A stretch of DNA of 64,000 nucleotides from Litoditis marina (Eukaryota; Nematoda; Chromadorea; Rhabditida; Rhabditidae), in the NCBI GenBank assembly GCA_964036275.1, contig OZ038437.1, positions 5,291,241-5,355,240 of the forward strand. Reading direction: 5' to 3'. This document shows, piece after piece, positions 21,794 through 33,900 of the stretch (position 1 is its first letter; the number at the start of each line of letters is the position of its first letter). The notes beneath the pieces are model-generated. The model did no database searches. It was not told the DNA's origin and saw only the letters and a program-made list of their open reading frames with translations. The position numbers and the translations under genes were made by a program.

Positions 21794-22847
21794 GTGCCAA
21801 ATGCGCACGGCAAGAAAGAGTGGATCTCAGTGGCAGCTTTTTATTCTCAATTTACTTTTTGTCAATTCAAAGGATTAGTTTGGTCGTGTTCCCTCTTGCT
21901 TTCTATGATCGTTTTAACACTTTTGCTTCGCATAATCACATTTTATTCTAGATTTTCACGTTTTCGGCTAATCGTGGAACTATACTTACGATTATCCGGG
22001 TACTAACATATTTTTCATACTCGCGAACCGAGATTCCTGTAACTTATTGACTAATTTTCCTATTTTTGCGTTTTCCAACGTTTTTCACGTATACTCATTG
22101 TTGTTATTGTTGTAATAAGTGCAATACCCCGGGTATAGAACATTCCATGTCTTTTTTACTGTTAGATTATCTCGCCCCCGGTAGAGGAATGGACTACTTT
22201 TTTTTCGTACTACTTCTTGAGTGCTAACAACTACCTATTTTTTAGTGCTAATAACTATATAATCTAATGTCTGACATCATTTTGACTGTGTGTTTTATAT
22301 TCGGTTTTTTTATTGAGAATTCGACTTATCAACTTTTTTGGCATATGCCAGCTGACGTAATTGTTTTATCATTTGTCACCAGCACTCATTCTCATTGACA
22401 CTTGTCATTCGCAATGAACCTTATTGGCACATGTTAATAAGTCTACAGAGGTTTTATCAAATGACAAAAACACGTTGACACAATTGCTCTCTAGCTGCCA
22501 ATCTGATCGTTCATCCAAACTTATTATACCTGGATTCCCAATTGCAGGATTTCGGAAAAATGAGGCTATTTTTCAAAAAGTTTAGTTGGAACCGTCTTAT
22601 ATGTTCATTTGTCTTTTCGAATAGTCCTCTTCTGAAGCCTTTGGGTAAGTGGTTTCCAAACGTTAATTTAGTTTTGTGGCCATTTTGACGTTGAACAATA
22701 ATAGCTAAGAGCTAACTAAATTTCCTGTTCATATAAACTCTAGTTAATCAATCTATCAAAAATGTTCGTTGCAGTTGTTGCATTGATGACAATGTTTCCT
22801 CCTTGCTGTATGAACATAATGATGTTTATGCCAGGCGGCGTAACAAT

Positions 22848-23115
22848 CCCTGGTGAATTCTATATGTAACCGGGTTTTTAGGTAACCTAACCCTTTTTTG
22901 GTAACCTATTTCTCAGGTTACCTCAGTGAGTAACCGGTTGATATCCTAAAATGAAAAACCGTTAACCTGTTTTTCTAACGCAAAATGTGGTTTTCACCGT
23001 TAGTTTTACCGGTAACCGGATTTTAGTTTTAGGTTACCTACTAAGGTAACCTGAAAAAGCTGACCAAAAAAGGGTTAGGTTACCTGAAAACCCGGTTAGT
23101 TGTAGAATTAGCCAA
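22848..23115. mobile_element. GGTTACC-rich inverted element, copy 2
   Basis: Clear inverted ends: GTAACCGGGTTTTTAGGTAA on the left and TTACCTGAAAACCCGGTTAG on the right. Confidence 0.8.
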
Positions 23116-23270
23116 TCCCTCCAAGCTCATGCGAAGTCATATGAGTTTCTCATGAGACACCTCATAAGCTACTCGTGAACGCTCAATGTTGTAGCATAGC
23201 AATCAATAGAATCTCTTGAGAGGCTCGTCCTTATAGCTCATGAGGTATCTCGTGAGGGATCGCTATTCGT

Positions 23271-23507
23271 TCCGGTCATTTCTACTGAGACTTGGTAGCG
23301 TGCCAATGAATATTCAAGGCTGTTTTTCACTACTTTTTCAAAAAACTCAAAAAAAAAACACTTATTGTTAGCGGTTGTCCAATTTCATAAGAACGCGCGA
23401 ACCAAACATTTTGTTTAGAGCACTCACGTTTGCTCTAAGAAATAGTCATCCAAAAATCCCGGCATTATGCCAATGGGTCTCAGTGGGAATGAAACGAACC
23501 ATACAAC
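23271..23507. mobile_element. ~240-bp TA-MITE, subtype with GTCATTTCTACTGAGAC
   Basis: Inverted ends: GGTCATTTCTACTGAGACTT and GTCTCAGTGGGAATGAAACG. Inner GTGCCAATGAATATT on the left arm has a partial counterpart (ATGCCAATGG) on the right. Confidence 0.75.
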
Positions 23508-23825
23508 TCAGAACTAAGATGACCGGGTGTCCCGTTTTGTATTTTTCTCTGATATCCTTCATTTTCAACATGTTTTGCAGCTAGATAATATATATTTATT
23601 GTCAACTCTTTTTCTCCTCAGCCCTTTTTCTTTTTTCTTCGCAACTTTTCTCTCCATTTACCCATTTGAAGTGACACATACTATGTGGAAGTCACGTGTT
23701 AAATCACGAGTAAATCTATTCTATTCTATTTTAACTGTTTTAGTTTATCATTTTCTACTGATCAAAAACCTGTTTTGAGAAAACAATTGCAGATCTGTTC
23801 CCCTGTGAATGATTGGCTAGAAATA

Positions 23826-24064
23826 TATACTCCGTTCCACCAATCGGTGACTTTTTACAGTAATCTTTCGAATATTCAGGGCAATTTATTTAATCAACAA
23901 ACAGACTTTTAGCTTCACTGTTTTCTGTGCCTGTAGTAACCACTGTATAGAACAAAATCACGAAGTTGAAACTATTTATAATACCTACAAGATATGAATA
24001 ATGTACTTGAAAGATTTACAATCTTACTGTAGAGGGCTATTGTTGCGTGAAACAGACTATACAT
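23826..24064. mobile_element. ~240-bp TA-MITE, copy 2
   Basis: Ends TATACTCCGTTCCACCAATC and GCGTGAAACAGACTATAC, with TACAGTAATC on the left and CTTACTGTAGAGGGC on the right. Confidence 0.75.
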
Positions 24065-24836
24065 CGTCCGAGCCGAAAACAAACTCAGATAATGCTGACA
24101 ATTCATTTGTTATTTCGCATCATGGTTGTTGAACACATAATCCTTTTCTTACCCAGTCGCTATTTCTTTTCTCACCATGTTTTCTAGGGCTGAATTCTCA
24201 ACTTCATAAAATCTTCTATTTTTGGCGTCTGTTGCGGTGACTTATCCAAATCCCCAGCTCGGTACAATAAAGTGCGCGATTGATCTCGTGAAATATTTCA
24301 GTAACTCCTCTTATAAAAGATAGAAGAAGAATCTCTGTTCAGAAACACCTGCATCTCAGGCGCTACCATTTGATGTTCTGATCATATGATGTTTTCGTAT
24401 TCACATTATTAAATTTAACTCACACAATATAACTACTACATAATATAACATTTGATCGGGACTTTCGAATCGCTCTGTTTTTCTGTTTTCAACTTTTGAA
24501 TTTATATGTTATTTAGCAAATATTCTACTTTATTTTATAAGGTTCTGTTCCAGTCTAATCTGACCGCCAAATAATATTCTTTCTCATGTAGAGCTTTTAC
24601 TTTGTACTTTATATGATTTTCACTAATTTATTTTTCCAGATTGGGTCTGATTTTCTTTCTGTTCTCTGTTCTTCCGTTTTTTCCTCTCTACTATAGCTCG
24701 AAACGCTCGAAACTTCTCTGATCCCTTCTCAATCCTTCTTGTATAAACCTTCACGCGCACATATACGGTATTACCATTATATTGTGCTATATAATTATAG
24801 TTATAATGTTATAATACTATTATAACATTGTTCCCC

Positions 24837-24885
24837 GAATGCGTCTGATTATCTTTATCCTCTCTTCTTCCCTCTCTACTCGCAT
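24837..24885 (+). pseudogene. Exon echo of the signal-peptide exon
   Basis: AATGCGTCTGATTATCTT and the CTTCCCTC...TCTCGCA part match exon 1 of the secreted-protein gene (24971-25019), 130 bases upstream. Confidence 0.8.
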
Positions 24886-24971
24886 ACACCTATACCTGTA
24901 CAATATGACTGTCATGATATATTATAACATAACTACTATATTATGGTATATCATAACACTACTGATTCAGA

Positions 24972-27900
24972 ATGCGTCTGATTATCTTCCTCTTCTCCCT
25001 CCTTCCCTCGCTTCTCGCAGCCACCTGCACGAGGGTGCAGGCATGTGCCGCCAAGCTCAGCAGCTATCCTCAGATGGAAGAGGTAGGGTACACTTCATTT
25101 CTCCCACAATGACAGCAAAGTGCTTAAAGGGGGGCAGAAAGGAAAGCTAGTTTATACTGTTAGTCAATTGCACAGTCACATGAAACATGCTAAACACAGC
25201 AAAACTCAGAAACGTGCAATTACAAAGTGCACGATGCCTCATTAGAATGCTAACTTTACGTGACTATTCAATTTACTTCTAGTATAGGTACCCCGGGGTA
25301 CCTAAATATAACGTTGTGCGCGCCAAAACAGGCTAACACGTGTCAACCGTATGCAAACTACGTTTGCTAGTTTGAATTAAAAAATTCTGAAAATCTCTTG
25401 ATAAGCTCTTTCATATTAACTTTTCTTTCTGTCACTCTTTAATTGATTGAGAATTTCTAGGCGAGGTGGTCACATACCAAAACATGCTTGTCTAGACACC
25501 TCCGACGATTGTGACTTCAAAACGTTGTTTCATGGTTGTTCGTTGGAAATTCACCACAAAGAATCTAATGAGAGAAATCTAGACACACAGCAAAACCTCG
25601 AAATACAGTATATCACCGTGTTTCTCTGGGTGCAGACTCTATAGTTTCGGTCATTCCTACTGAGACTTGGCAGCGTGCCAATGAATGTTCTAGGCAACTT
25701 TTCATCACTTTGAAGTTTTTCAAAAAATTTCAAATTTCTGTTAGCGGTTGTTCAGTTTCATAAGAACACGTAAACAAAAAATGTCTTCAGAATACTCATG
25801 TTTTCTTTATGGAATAGGCATCATCTGAAAATCTTGGCACGATGCCAATGGGTCTCAGTGGGAATGAAACGGACTATAGTCTGTTTCACCAATCGATGTA
25901 TTCCTACAGTAATCGGTCAATTATTCAAGGGGGTGTTTTCTAATGAAAAAGTCATTACTTTGGTTTCAAATTTTCAGAGTTGGTAGTAGTAAACATGCAG
26001 AAGACACTATGAACATTTCGAGGCGTTCTGAATACGCTAATATAGTAAACTTTGACCTGGAAGTGTTAGCAGATTACTGTAGAGGGTTATAAGTGGGTGG
26101 AACAAACTATACATATATACTTCCAGAATTCTTCCGGCTGGGGCTCGGGCATGGTGCCACTCTACGACGACTACTTCGATCCCGAACTGTTCGACTATTC
26201 ACAAACACCCGAAGTGGAGAGGTGAGCAAGAATTCTTCCCAAAACCTCTTTGGTTACCAAAATATCTTTGGAACCAAGTTTTTTTTATTCACTTTTTGAA
26301 TGCTAATCGATCTTTTTCCACATGTTATAAACGGCGGTTTTGTTTGTTGCCAAACCAAACACAGATAATCCTTGCCCACTCATCTTTGTAGGGGTTACTG
26401 TATTTCCAGTTTCGATCTGTGTGAGTGCGCGGGAAACATCACGTGTGACAGTTCGGACGAGACGACGAATCTTCAATTGGACAAGAACATTCAACTGACT
26501 TTCTGCGATAAAACCGAGAAACAGATCAAAAACTCGTGCAGGGTCAGTTTTTGTAGTTTGATCTACGGGATTATAGTTTGATCTACTGAGTTGTAGTTTG
26601 ATCTACGAAGATGTAGTATGGTCGTGCACAGCAGAACGTTAGAATCATAACTAATCTACAATTGGACAAGAACATTCAACTGACTTTCTGCGATAAAACG
26701 GAAAAACAGATCAGAAACTCGTGCAGGGTCAGTTTTATGGGGTTAACATACTCAGTTTAAGTTTGATCTACCAAATAGTAAGTGGATCAGCTGTGATAGG
26801 TCGATGGGTTGTAGTTTGCTGCAATTGCACATCAGAACTTTCGAATAAAATTGGATGAAATAAAATGAATATTAATAGAAATAGTTTTAGTTGTAGCCTT
26901 AGGTGCACATCTTTGATAGATTCAAACTCCAAAACCCATATTTCCTGAATTTCAGGGAGACCGCGGAAAGATCCGGATAATCGGGCCCGCGGAGAGTAGT
27001 GGTGAGTTACTTTGAATTTGTGAAATTTTTGTTCATTTCCCATTCTTTGTTCCCTTTGCTGTCTCCCTCCCTCCTCTTTCTCTATGGTGTACTTCTCCCT
27101 TCTTTCTCTTAACTTTTTCGCTTTCTCTTGTCTTCTGCCTCCTATCATTTCATACTTACCATTTCTTTGTTTTCTTCTTCTCATTTCTGTGTGTCGGCAC
27201 CTCTCTTTGTCTATCCTTCCTTTTAATTTTTCTTGGTCTCTCTTCTCTTTCACTTTTCTCTCTCTTTCTCTCTCCTCTTCATTCTTTTTCCTTCTATGTT
27301 TTTGTTTCCCTTTCTCCTATCCCCGTCTGCATGGTGTCACATATCCAAACAACAGTTGCCGCTTCTCTTTACTTCTTTGTCGCTTTCTTTTATCGCCTGA
27401 GACGGGGGGATACATCATTAAACACCAATGTGCACATAATTAAGTTTAGAACTGAAACATCAATCAATAAATCAATATTTCGGGCAGAATTACGAATTAT
27501 AAAGAATGTAAGAATTTTTTTCTCTCTTCACTTCTTTGTCGCTTTCTTTTCTCACCTGAGATCATAAAAGTCAAGGACTTGGTGGAAAGTCAATAATATA
27601 AAAATTTAGGAAATGAATAAATATCGATAATTTAATCTTATCAAAGAACTGAGCAATCAGTCATTTATGTACTAATGACTGAAAAACCAGCATCCGGAAC
27701 ATTATTAAAGGATCTCTACTATCACTATACTATGAACTCGGTCTATAGTGAGTGTCAAATTTATGAATTTCTGTCGCTCGTCGGAATCGAACCTGCGAGC
27801 AAAAGATTTGTAACAGGGCGCCAACCACTGCGCTATTAGTGCACATAACTGCTAGGCTTTGGAGTCGAAGACATGTGTGCGTACACAGCGGAAAGTGAGA

Positions 27901-29496
27901 TTTACAGTACCCTCTCGCCTTTCCGTTGTCGAAGACTATATCTTTTCTCTCTCGCTACCTCTTCACTCTCACGCGTTCTCCCTCTCAGTATATCTTTCCC
28001 TCTTTTGGTACATCCTCCGTTTCTATATTCCTCCTTCTCTCTCTCTCTCTCTTCCCCCCCCCCCCGCTTTTCTCTCTCTCTCTCTCTCCCCCCCCTCTCT
28101 CTCTCCCTCTCTCTCTTTCTCTCTCTCTCTCTTTCTCCCTCTCTCTCTCTACCTGTCAAATGTCTTGCAATGTCTGCCAACAGTTGTGCCGCCGTGTGTT
28201 AAATCCATCAATTTTCGTGCCGTCGACCCCCGTAAGATGACTCAACCATTGCCTGAGGGCGAATTGAGAACAATCTAGAAGGGAAAAAAGAGAGAGAGAA
28301 AAAAGAAAAAGAGAGTGATGGAGAAAAAAGAAACAGACAGGCCGACAAAAAGAGGGGATGGGTGAGGAGGGAGCAAAACAGGGAGAGGGAGAGAGGGGGA
28401 GGGAGAGAGAAGGGGAGGGAATGAATGAGAGAGAAAGAGAGAAATGAGAAAGAGGGAGAGAGAGAGAAAAAGAGAGAGAGAACCAATATGAGAAAGAGGA
28501 AGACAGACACATGCACCGTCTTATAGTCGTCGCTTACAGAAAGGCGAGGGTGTACTGTATATCTCACTTTGCGCTGTGTAATAACACATATAAGAGAGAG
28601 AGAACCAATATGAACCAAAGTGGTGGTATCTTTCGTTTGGAGGTGGTTCTTACTAGTCGAAGCTGCGTGACGATTTACTCAACCCTGTACATTCTCTCCA
28701 GTGTTTGATCATGTTCTCACTAGCGTTGTGCAACTTTGTCTCCTTTGATTTGACACTGACTCTTTCAACACGCCTACAGGAATCCAATCTCAAAAACTAT
28801 GAAGTGCTCCATTCAATACATATCATCATGCACTTTCTAAAACCATATTCGTTATTGTTGCGTTAGCGACGATGGGAGTATAATGAATTTGCATTAGGCT
28901 TGTATATTATTGCTTGCGTTGGCGAGAATAATATATATTCAAATATTAATGTTCAACCCTCTTCGATACAACATCGTACAAAAAGTGAACTGTGAACAAT
29001 TTAAATTTCATGGCAATTTTTTCTCTATTCTTCTTCTCTTTCTCTGATGAGCGAGTGCCACATTCTTTGAATGTAGATAAATAAATAAATAAATAAATAA
29101 ATATACTCGATTCGTTCACACTACTGGATTAAGCCCAGTTAATATAGTGGTTAGCGTTCGCGCCTCCCAAACTTTTGAGCCCGGTTCGAGTCTCACATGA
29201 GGCGGCTATTTTATAAATTTGGCCCGCACTATAGCTCTCACTGCTTCTAATCATCTTGGCTCAAACCTGTCCGATTTTCATAAACTTTTCACTCAAAAAC
29301 CCAGTTTTCAGTGAGGAACTCATATAATATATTGAGTAAACATGTTTCTTCAGGTAAAACCATTTCTTCTATCAATTCTACGCTGGTATTCTGTAGCTGT
29401 CCCTTCGGCTACGTGCGACAACCGGCTGTGAATTGGGGAGGATCCCATCTCTCAGTGGACTACAAGTGTATCACAGAATTAGTTAATTTAGACTAA
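24972..29496 (+). CDS. Secreted cysteine-containing protein, 175 aa, family not recognised
   Basis: Five exons fit phase for phase: 24972-25082, 26127-26221, 26410-26542, 26956-27001 and 29354-29496 (TAA). They give 175 aa. Residues 1-16 (MRLIIFLFSLLPSLLA) look like a signal peptide. Next come CTRVQACAAKL, an acidic and aromatic stretch (LYDDYFDPELFDY), CECAGNITC, a region ending KTEKQIKNSC, GDRGKIRIIGPAESS, and a final CSCPFGYVRQ with VDYKC. About ten cysteines suggest a disulfide-bonded extracellular protein. An acceptor-like GATTCAG ends one base before the ATG, as expected for a trans-spliced nematode leader. The last intron is 2.35 kb and filled with pyrimidine-rich and foldback repeats, so an additional exon there cannot be excluded. 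Function is unknown. Confidence 0.65.
25640..25879. mobile_element. ~240-bp TA-MITE, left of a head-to-tail pair
   Basis: Ends TATAGTTTCGGTCATTCCTA and AGTGGGAATGAAACGGACTA. Its right TA is shared with the next element. Confidence 0.8.
25876..26113. mobile_element. ~240-bp TA-MITE, right of the pair
   Basis: Ends TATAGTCTGTTTCACCAATC and GGTGGAACAAACTATA. It abuts the previous element and stops about 14 bases before exon 2 of the secreted-protein gene. Confidence 0.8.
26646..26731 (+). pseudogene. Exon echo of exon 3 of the secreted-protein gene, donor included
   Basis: An almost exact copy of 26462-26547: AATTGGACAAGAACATTCAA through CTCGTGCAGGGTCAG. It differs from the exon by only a few bases. 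Its reading frame stays open, but it has no acceptor of its own. Confidence 0.92.
27060..27320. repeat. Pyrimidine-rich tract
   Basis: About 260 bases of nearly pure C/T on the + strand just inside the last intron of the secreted-protein gene. It gives spurious open frames. Confidence 0.8.
27783..27842 (-). repeat. tRNA-like segment 3
   Basis: Minus strand TAGCGCAGTGG (matches box A) and GGTTCGATTCC (exact box B). No pairing acceptor stem. Confidence 0.65.
27872..28588. mobile_element. ~0.7-kb foldback with pyrimidine and purine halves
   Basis: Ends are about 70-bp inverted repeats: ACAGCGGAAAGTGAGATTTA and TATATCTCACTTTGCGCTGT, each followed inward by TACAGTAC...CTCGCCTTTC and its complement. 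The left half is a long CTCTCT tract (27940-28150) and the right half a GAGAGA tract (28277-28505), so the whole element can fold into one hairpin. Confidence 0.8.
29129..29207 (+). repeat. tRNA-like segment 4
   Basis: Plus strand ATAGTGGTTAGCGTTCGCGC and GGTTCGAGTCTC. In the last intron of the secreted-protein gene. Confidence 0.6.
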
Positions 29497-30975
29497 ACCA
29501 AAATAATGTAGTTTCACAAGTTACTTGTATACTGCTAGTAACTTTTTTTGGTAACTTATGACGTATCTTTCACGTTTTTTTTAGTACCGTTTAGCTATAT
29601 TTGAACCTTTTTCTGAAAACCGTCATAGTTTTTTTAAAGTTTACTATTCGATTATCTTTTAGTTTGTTCTTGTCCAACAATGAGTAGCCGGTATACCACT
29701 CTTTGAGTTGTCTTGTTTCAAATAACTTCGAAAGTGGATAAATTGAGTGAGATACATTTTGTAATCGCACCCCATAATTTTTACCTACAATTGTGTTATA
29801 GTAACGTTTAGTGAAGTGTATTGCTTAGTTTCTGTCAATTGCTCAATTAAAACATCTCAGTGACAGTACAAATAGCCAAATTAGTGGTTTCAAAGTACAA
29901 AAAGTCAATGATTGCCCAATTTCGCTTCCAATCTAGTCGTACGTGAGAAAAACTCTCACAGCTTTATTTTGTCAACATTGGTATTTTCCTTAATTGCGTA
30001 ATTACAATCGTTTACAATTTCGTAATAAAGTTTACAATGGCTAATATTTTTCTCATTTTTACAATTCTATCCAGTATAAATCTTGTATTCAGGACAAATA
30101 AACAATTCACAAACATGTTTACGAGATCCGATTTCACCGACATACTTATTACAATCAATATAACTACAAACCGGATACAAACATACCAAATTAAGACAAA
30201 ATTGAGCATTGTACAGAGTGTAAAAGGGAATCAGCCATACTCCAGTAAAGTTATCGGAACAGTTAAAATAAGTTGACCAATAGACTAGCTTTTCACCGAA
30301 AACGAAAAATTTGTCCATTTTTGATACAAAATCATTAATTTTCACGTGTTTGAATCGGACCTTACTGGTGTATGGAAATGGAAATAGCAAAATCATCCGT
30401 TCAACTAGTGTACCGGACCAATTCCTGATTACTTGTAGATCAAAACATATAAATACCAGTGATAAAAAGTGAAAATAAATCTGAATGCGAAATTTCTAGA
30501 ACATGAAAGTTACTGTAAATCGCAAGCAATTGTTAAAGAGGTAACTTTTGCATACTACAGAAAATATGAACAACTATAGTGCAATATTTGTAAAGTAGAT
30601 CGAAGATAACATAAAAATAGTCCACTAGTAATCAATAAAGTCATTTACTACAATTCCCAATTTACAGGAAGAAAAGCGAATATAAGCAGAACTGAAAACA
30701 ACCAACTATTAGCTCAAAAACTGAAATTCAGAAAGCAGGAATCGATTAGTATTGATTGATTGGGAAATACTATAGAAACCCCATATTATCCGATTTTTCA
30801 ATCCAGTTTGGAATTTCTCGTTTTCGACTCAAAACATAAGTGCATCTAGTTTTTGAGGTCAAAACTTCAAATCTTTGGTTGAACTCAGATGGAACTGCAT
30901 GAAAACCATACTTTCTATAGCTAATTGATGAAATTATAAACAGGAGAGTAAGTGAAATCGAAAAATCAATCAATA
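29497..30975. other. Convergent spacer between the secreted-protein gene and the large minus-strand gene
   Basis: The flanking genes converge here, so it should hold both 3'UTRs. It contains one hAT-like MITE (about 30236-30376). Otherwise AT-rich sequence without coding signal. Confidence 0.55.
30236..30376. mobile_element. hAT-like MITE, copy 6
   Basis: Same family, shortened and diverged, from CATACTCCAGTAAAGTTATC to CCTTACTGGTGTATGG. Confidence 0.75.
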
Positions 30976-33900
30976 CTAATCGATATCTGATTCCGGATCC
31001 TGCTCGAAGCTGTCACTAATCACGTCATCGTCATTGGAGACAACCTCCCCGAAATCACAGCCATCATCGTCATCGCTCTAAAACTAACTGTTAACAACAA
31101 AGAGTAAACAAAAACTAATTTCTGAAATCAAAATGTTTCCCTATCTTCAAATTCTTGTTGTAGTTTGATCTCGATGCACGCCGAAATGTACGAATTTTGC
31201 CAAAAAGCAACGGGTTGAGTGGGTGACGATTAAGCTTGAACACATTGAGCGGATGTCTCCTATTGAGAACTGTATGAGTGATTTTTCTCCAAATTTGTAC
31301 AAACATAGTTTATTGATGTAAACTATCCATTGTGGTACTTTGAACTCTGTGTTGATGTTTGAACTTGAGTTATAGGTTGTAGTTTAATGCATTTGAGCTT
31401 AATCGTCACCCACTCACGGGATGCAACCAAAAACAACCCCATTTCTGTCGAAAGAGAGCCGGTTTAACTGGCTATTTGGATAGAATGAATGTAATGTTTA
31501 TTCGCGATTTAACACGTGTCTTTCCACATTGGTATATGTGGCACTCCAATCACGAGAAAATGGAGATATGGAAGACAAAAATAAGATGTAGAGTATAGTT
31601 TACTCTGTCACACACTTGTGCACTTTCGCAGTTTTGCACAATTGAAACGATGATTGTACCGAGAAGTTTGTAGGATAGGAAAAAAATAAGAAAAAATAAA
31701 TAAAATAGTGATGTCACAAATATAAACATTTGTTTTTGAAGAGATCATTTAGATTAATAGCTGTAATGGAGTATAGATTCACGTGACCCCCCATTAACGA
31801 TTGAAAATGTACCTCGTAATTGTCCTCCTTGTCTACACTGGGAGACCGAGATGAACCAGAGCATTCGTCAACCGTGACCTCGTCTTCAGAATCATCTGTG
31901 ACGTCATCTTCAGAATCTTCGATGAAGTCATTTTGACTGTTCGTGACGTCAGTATGATCCTCAACACTATCCACCTCCGGACCATTCTTGTTCTCGTGTG
32001 AAAGGCCTTCCTTGGGGCAACTGTTTGACCTGTAATTATAAATTAATACTGAACTTCATGACGAAATATTGAGAACGGAACACAAACTTTAAAAATGTAG
32101 AAATTGTAATATGCGAACAGCGATACTCTTAAAGGAGGGGGTACGCACGCTTTTCACTCTTCAAAAACTTAGAAGATTAGGCAGAAGATATGTACTAATT
32201 GAACGGAGTAATAGATTAGTGTAGTTTTCTATTTTATACATAAAAACCACCAGATTTGGATAATGGGGTTACTGCAGGGAAATGAACGATTGGGTGATTT
32301 TGAGTCTGGCTCTCGTCATGAAAACCCCGAGGTTTGATTGTTTCATTCGCTTTGCTCCAACTCCATAATAGCTCTCTCATCCTGTTCTTAAATGTTTTTA
32401 TTTGTTTCCTTGCATTTAAAATCAGTTTTACAATATCCGTTCATTCTGATTTCAAAACAATATCACTCTGGTTGTATCTACATATGGATAATGATTATTA
32501 TAACACGAAAACTGACCGGAGTACTGTCGAATTGTCCTCCGTTTCCTCGGGTGCTTGACAGACAGCCGGAGTCTCAATGACCCTGGAAGGCGCGGGCTTA
32601 CTGACAGCCGGAGTCTCAATGACCCTGGAAGGCGCGGGCTTACTGACAGCCGGAGTCTCAATGACCCTGGAAGGCGCGAGCTTACTGACAGCCGGAGTCT
32701 CAATGACCCTGGAAGGCGCGGGCTTACTGACAGCCGGAGTCTCAATGACCCTGGACGGCGCGGGCTTACTGACAGCCGGAGTCTCAATGACCCTGGAAGG
32801 CGCGGTCTTACTGACAGCCGGAGTCTCAATGACCCTGGAAGGCGCGGTCTTACTGACAGCCGGAGTCTCAATGACCCTGGAAGGCGCGGTCTTACTGACA
32901 GCCAGAGTCTCAATGACCCTGGAAGGCGCGGTCTTACTGACAGCCGGAGTCTCAATGACCCTGGAAGGCGCGGGCTTACTGACAGCTTGCTCTCTGAAAG
33001 TTCATCATGGGGCCAACAAATTTTGTAGTTTAATCGTGATACCCGCCAAAATTTACGAATTTCGAACAAAAACCCCGGGATCCAACTACAAACACATCAT
33101 TACAGCAACTTTGAAGTTGAACCACTTTCACTCAAAAATAGCCCTTTGAACGCATCCAAAACCTAGATTTGTCTAAGTAGTTCCCACGGCGAGCAAGTAA
33201 GGTTACGTGAAAACTCACGTAATCAACCCCACATGAATATTTTCCAATCACTTTTATGAAACTTATTTTCTATTCACCTCGGTAAGACTATATCAGTCTT
33301 CTGGGTTCGGGGTGGCAGTATCGACGTCTCGGAAACATGTAGAGATGAAGCCTTATTGACAGCTGGAGCTGGGGCACTGAAAGCGATGAGATGCTCCCAC
33401 CATTTTTATCACAATTTCGATAGACATTTTCATTTCAATTTATAAACGTATTTGTCTCAATGTTATAGTACCTCATATCAACAATGCTACAACGTAATTG
33501 TAAACACAACACCCTTGTCCCTGTACGAGGATTGTAGCAAAATGTGGCGAAGATTAAACGTGTAAAACCACCCCCCACCTATCCGCATCATAATCTTCGT
33601 CATCCTCCGATAATGGAGTTCCCAATATGGCCCGCCATCGGTCGTCGGTACATTTCGGGGCGGCCTTGGTTGGCGTTCGATGCGGCGCGTGAGGCGTCGC
33701 GGTCAGGGCCTCCATCTCACGCGAGACCGATAAGGAACACGGCTCTGAGCGCACTGTGATACCTGAAAAAATGCTAATTGATCCACAAACATCTAAAATA
33801 GCAATGGAGATCCTTTTATTTATATATTCCTTTATTTTCTTACATTCACGGAGCCGTAGACCGGACAAGTTGCAAGTTATAGTGAGTTACGCCAAGATCT

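Larger units (their letters stand above)
19670..22605. mobile_element. Large non-autonomous element bounded by inverted arms (~2.9 kb)
   Basis: The left arm near 19673-19745 and the right arm near 22525-22600 are reverse complements. Both contain ATATAAGACGGTTCCAACTA followed by a TTTTTTGAAAAA-like core and a shared tail. Inside each arm lie clusters of the motif TTGACACTTGTCA and variants (19815-19975 and 22375-22490), like subterminal repeats of a DNA transposon. No transposase was seen between them. Exact ends and target duplication could not be fixed. The same pattern could come from two separate opposite-facing insertions. Confidence 0.5.
21794..24971. other. Transposon-rich spacer, second part
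   Basis: AT-rich and T-rich on the + strand, with no supported gene. It holds the right arm of the large inverted repeat, a GGTTACC-family element (22848-23115), two ~240-bp TA-MITEs (23271-23507 and 23826-24064), and, just before the secreted-protein gene, a decayed copy of its signal-peptide exon. Confidence 0.6.

Noticed and set aside
27783..27842. Functional tRNA gene
   Set aside because: Box A and B are present, but no acceptor stem can be closed. The same applies to the other six tRNA-like segments.
27859..28618. Several overlapping Ser/Leu- or Arg/Glu-rich open frames
   Set aside because: Translations of CT/GA simple repeats inside a foldback element.
32557..32985. CRISPR-like array
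   Set aside because: Units are contiguous with no unique spacers, are coding, and the genome is eukaryotic.
32452..33149. Long open frames of 157-205 codons on both strands over the 42-bp repeat
   Set aside because: All frames stay open because the unit length is a multiple of three. Only the minus-strand frame encoding PSRVIETPAVSKPA joins flanking exons in phase.
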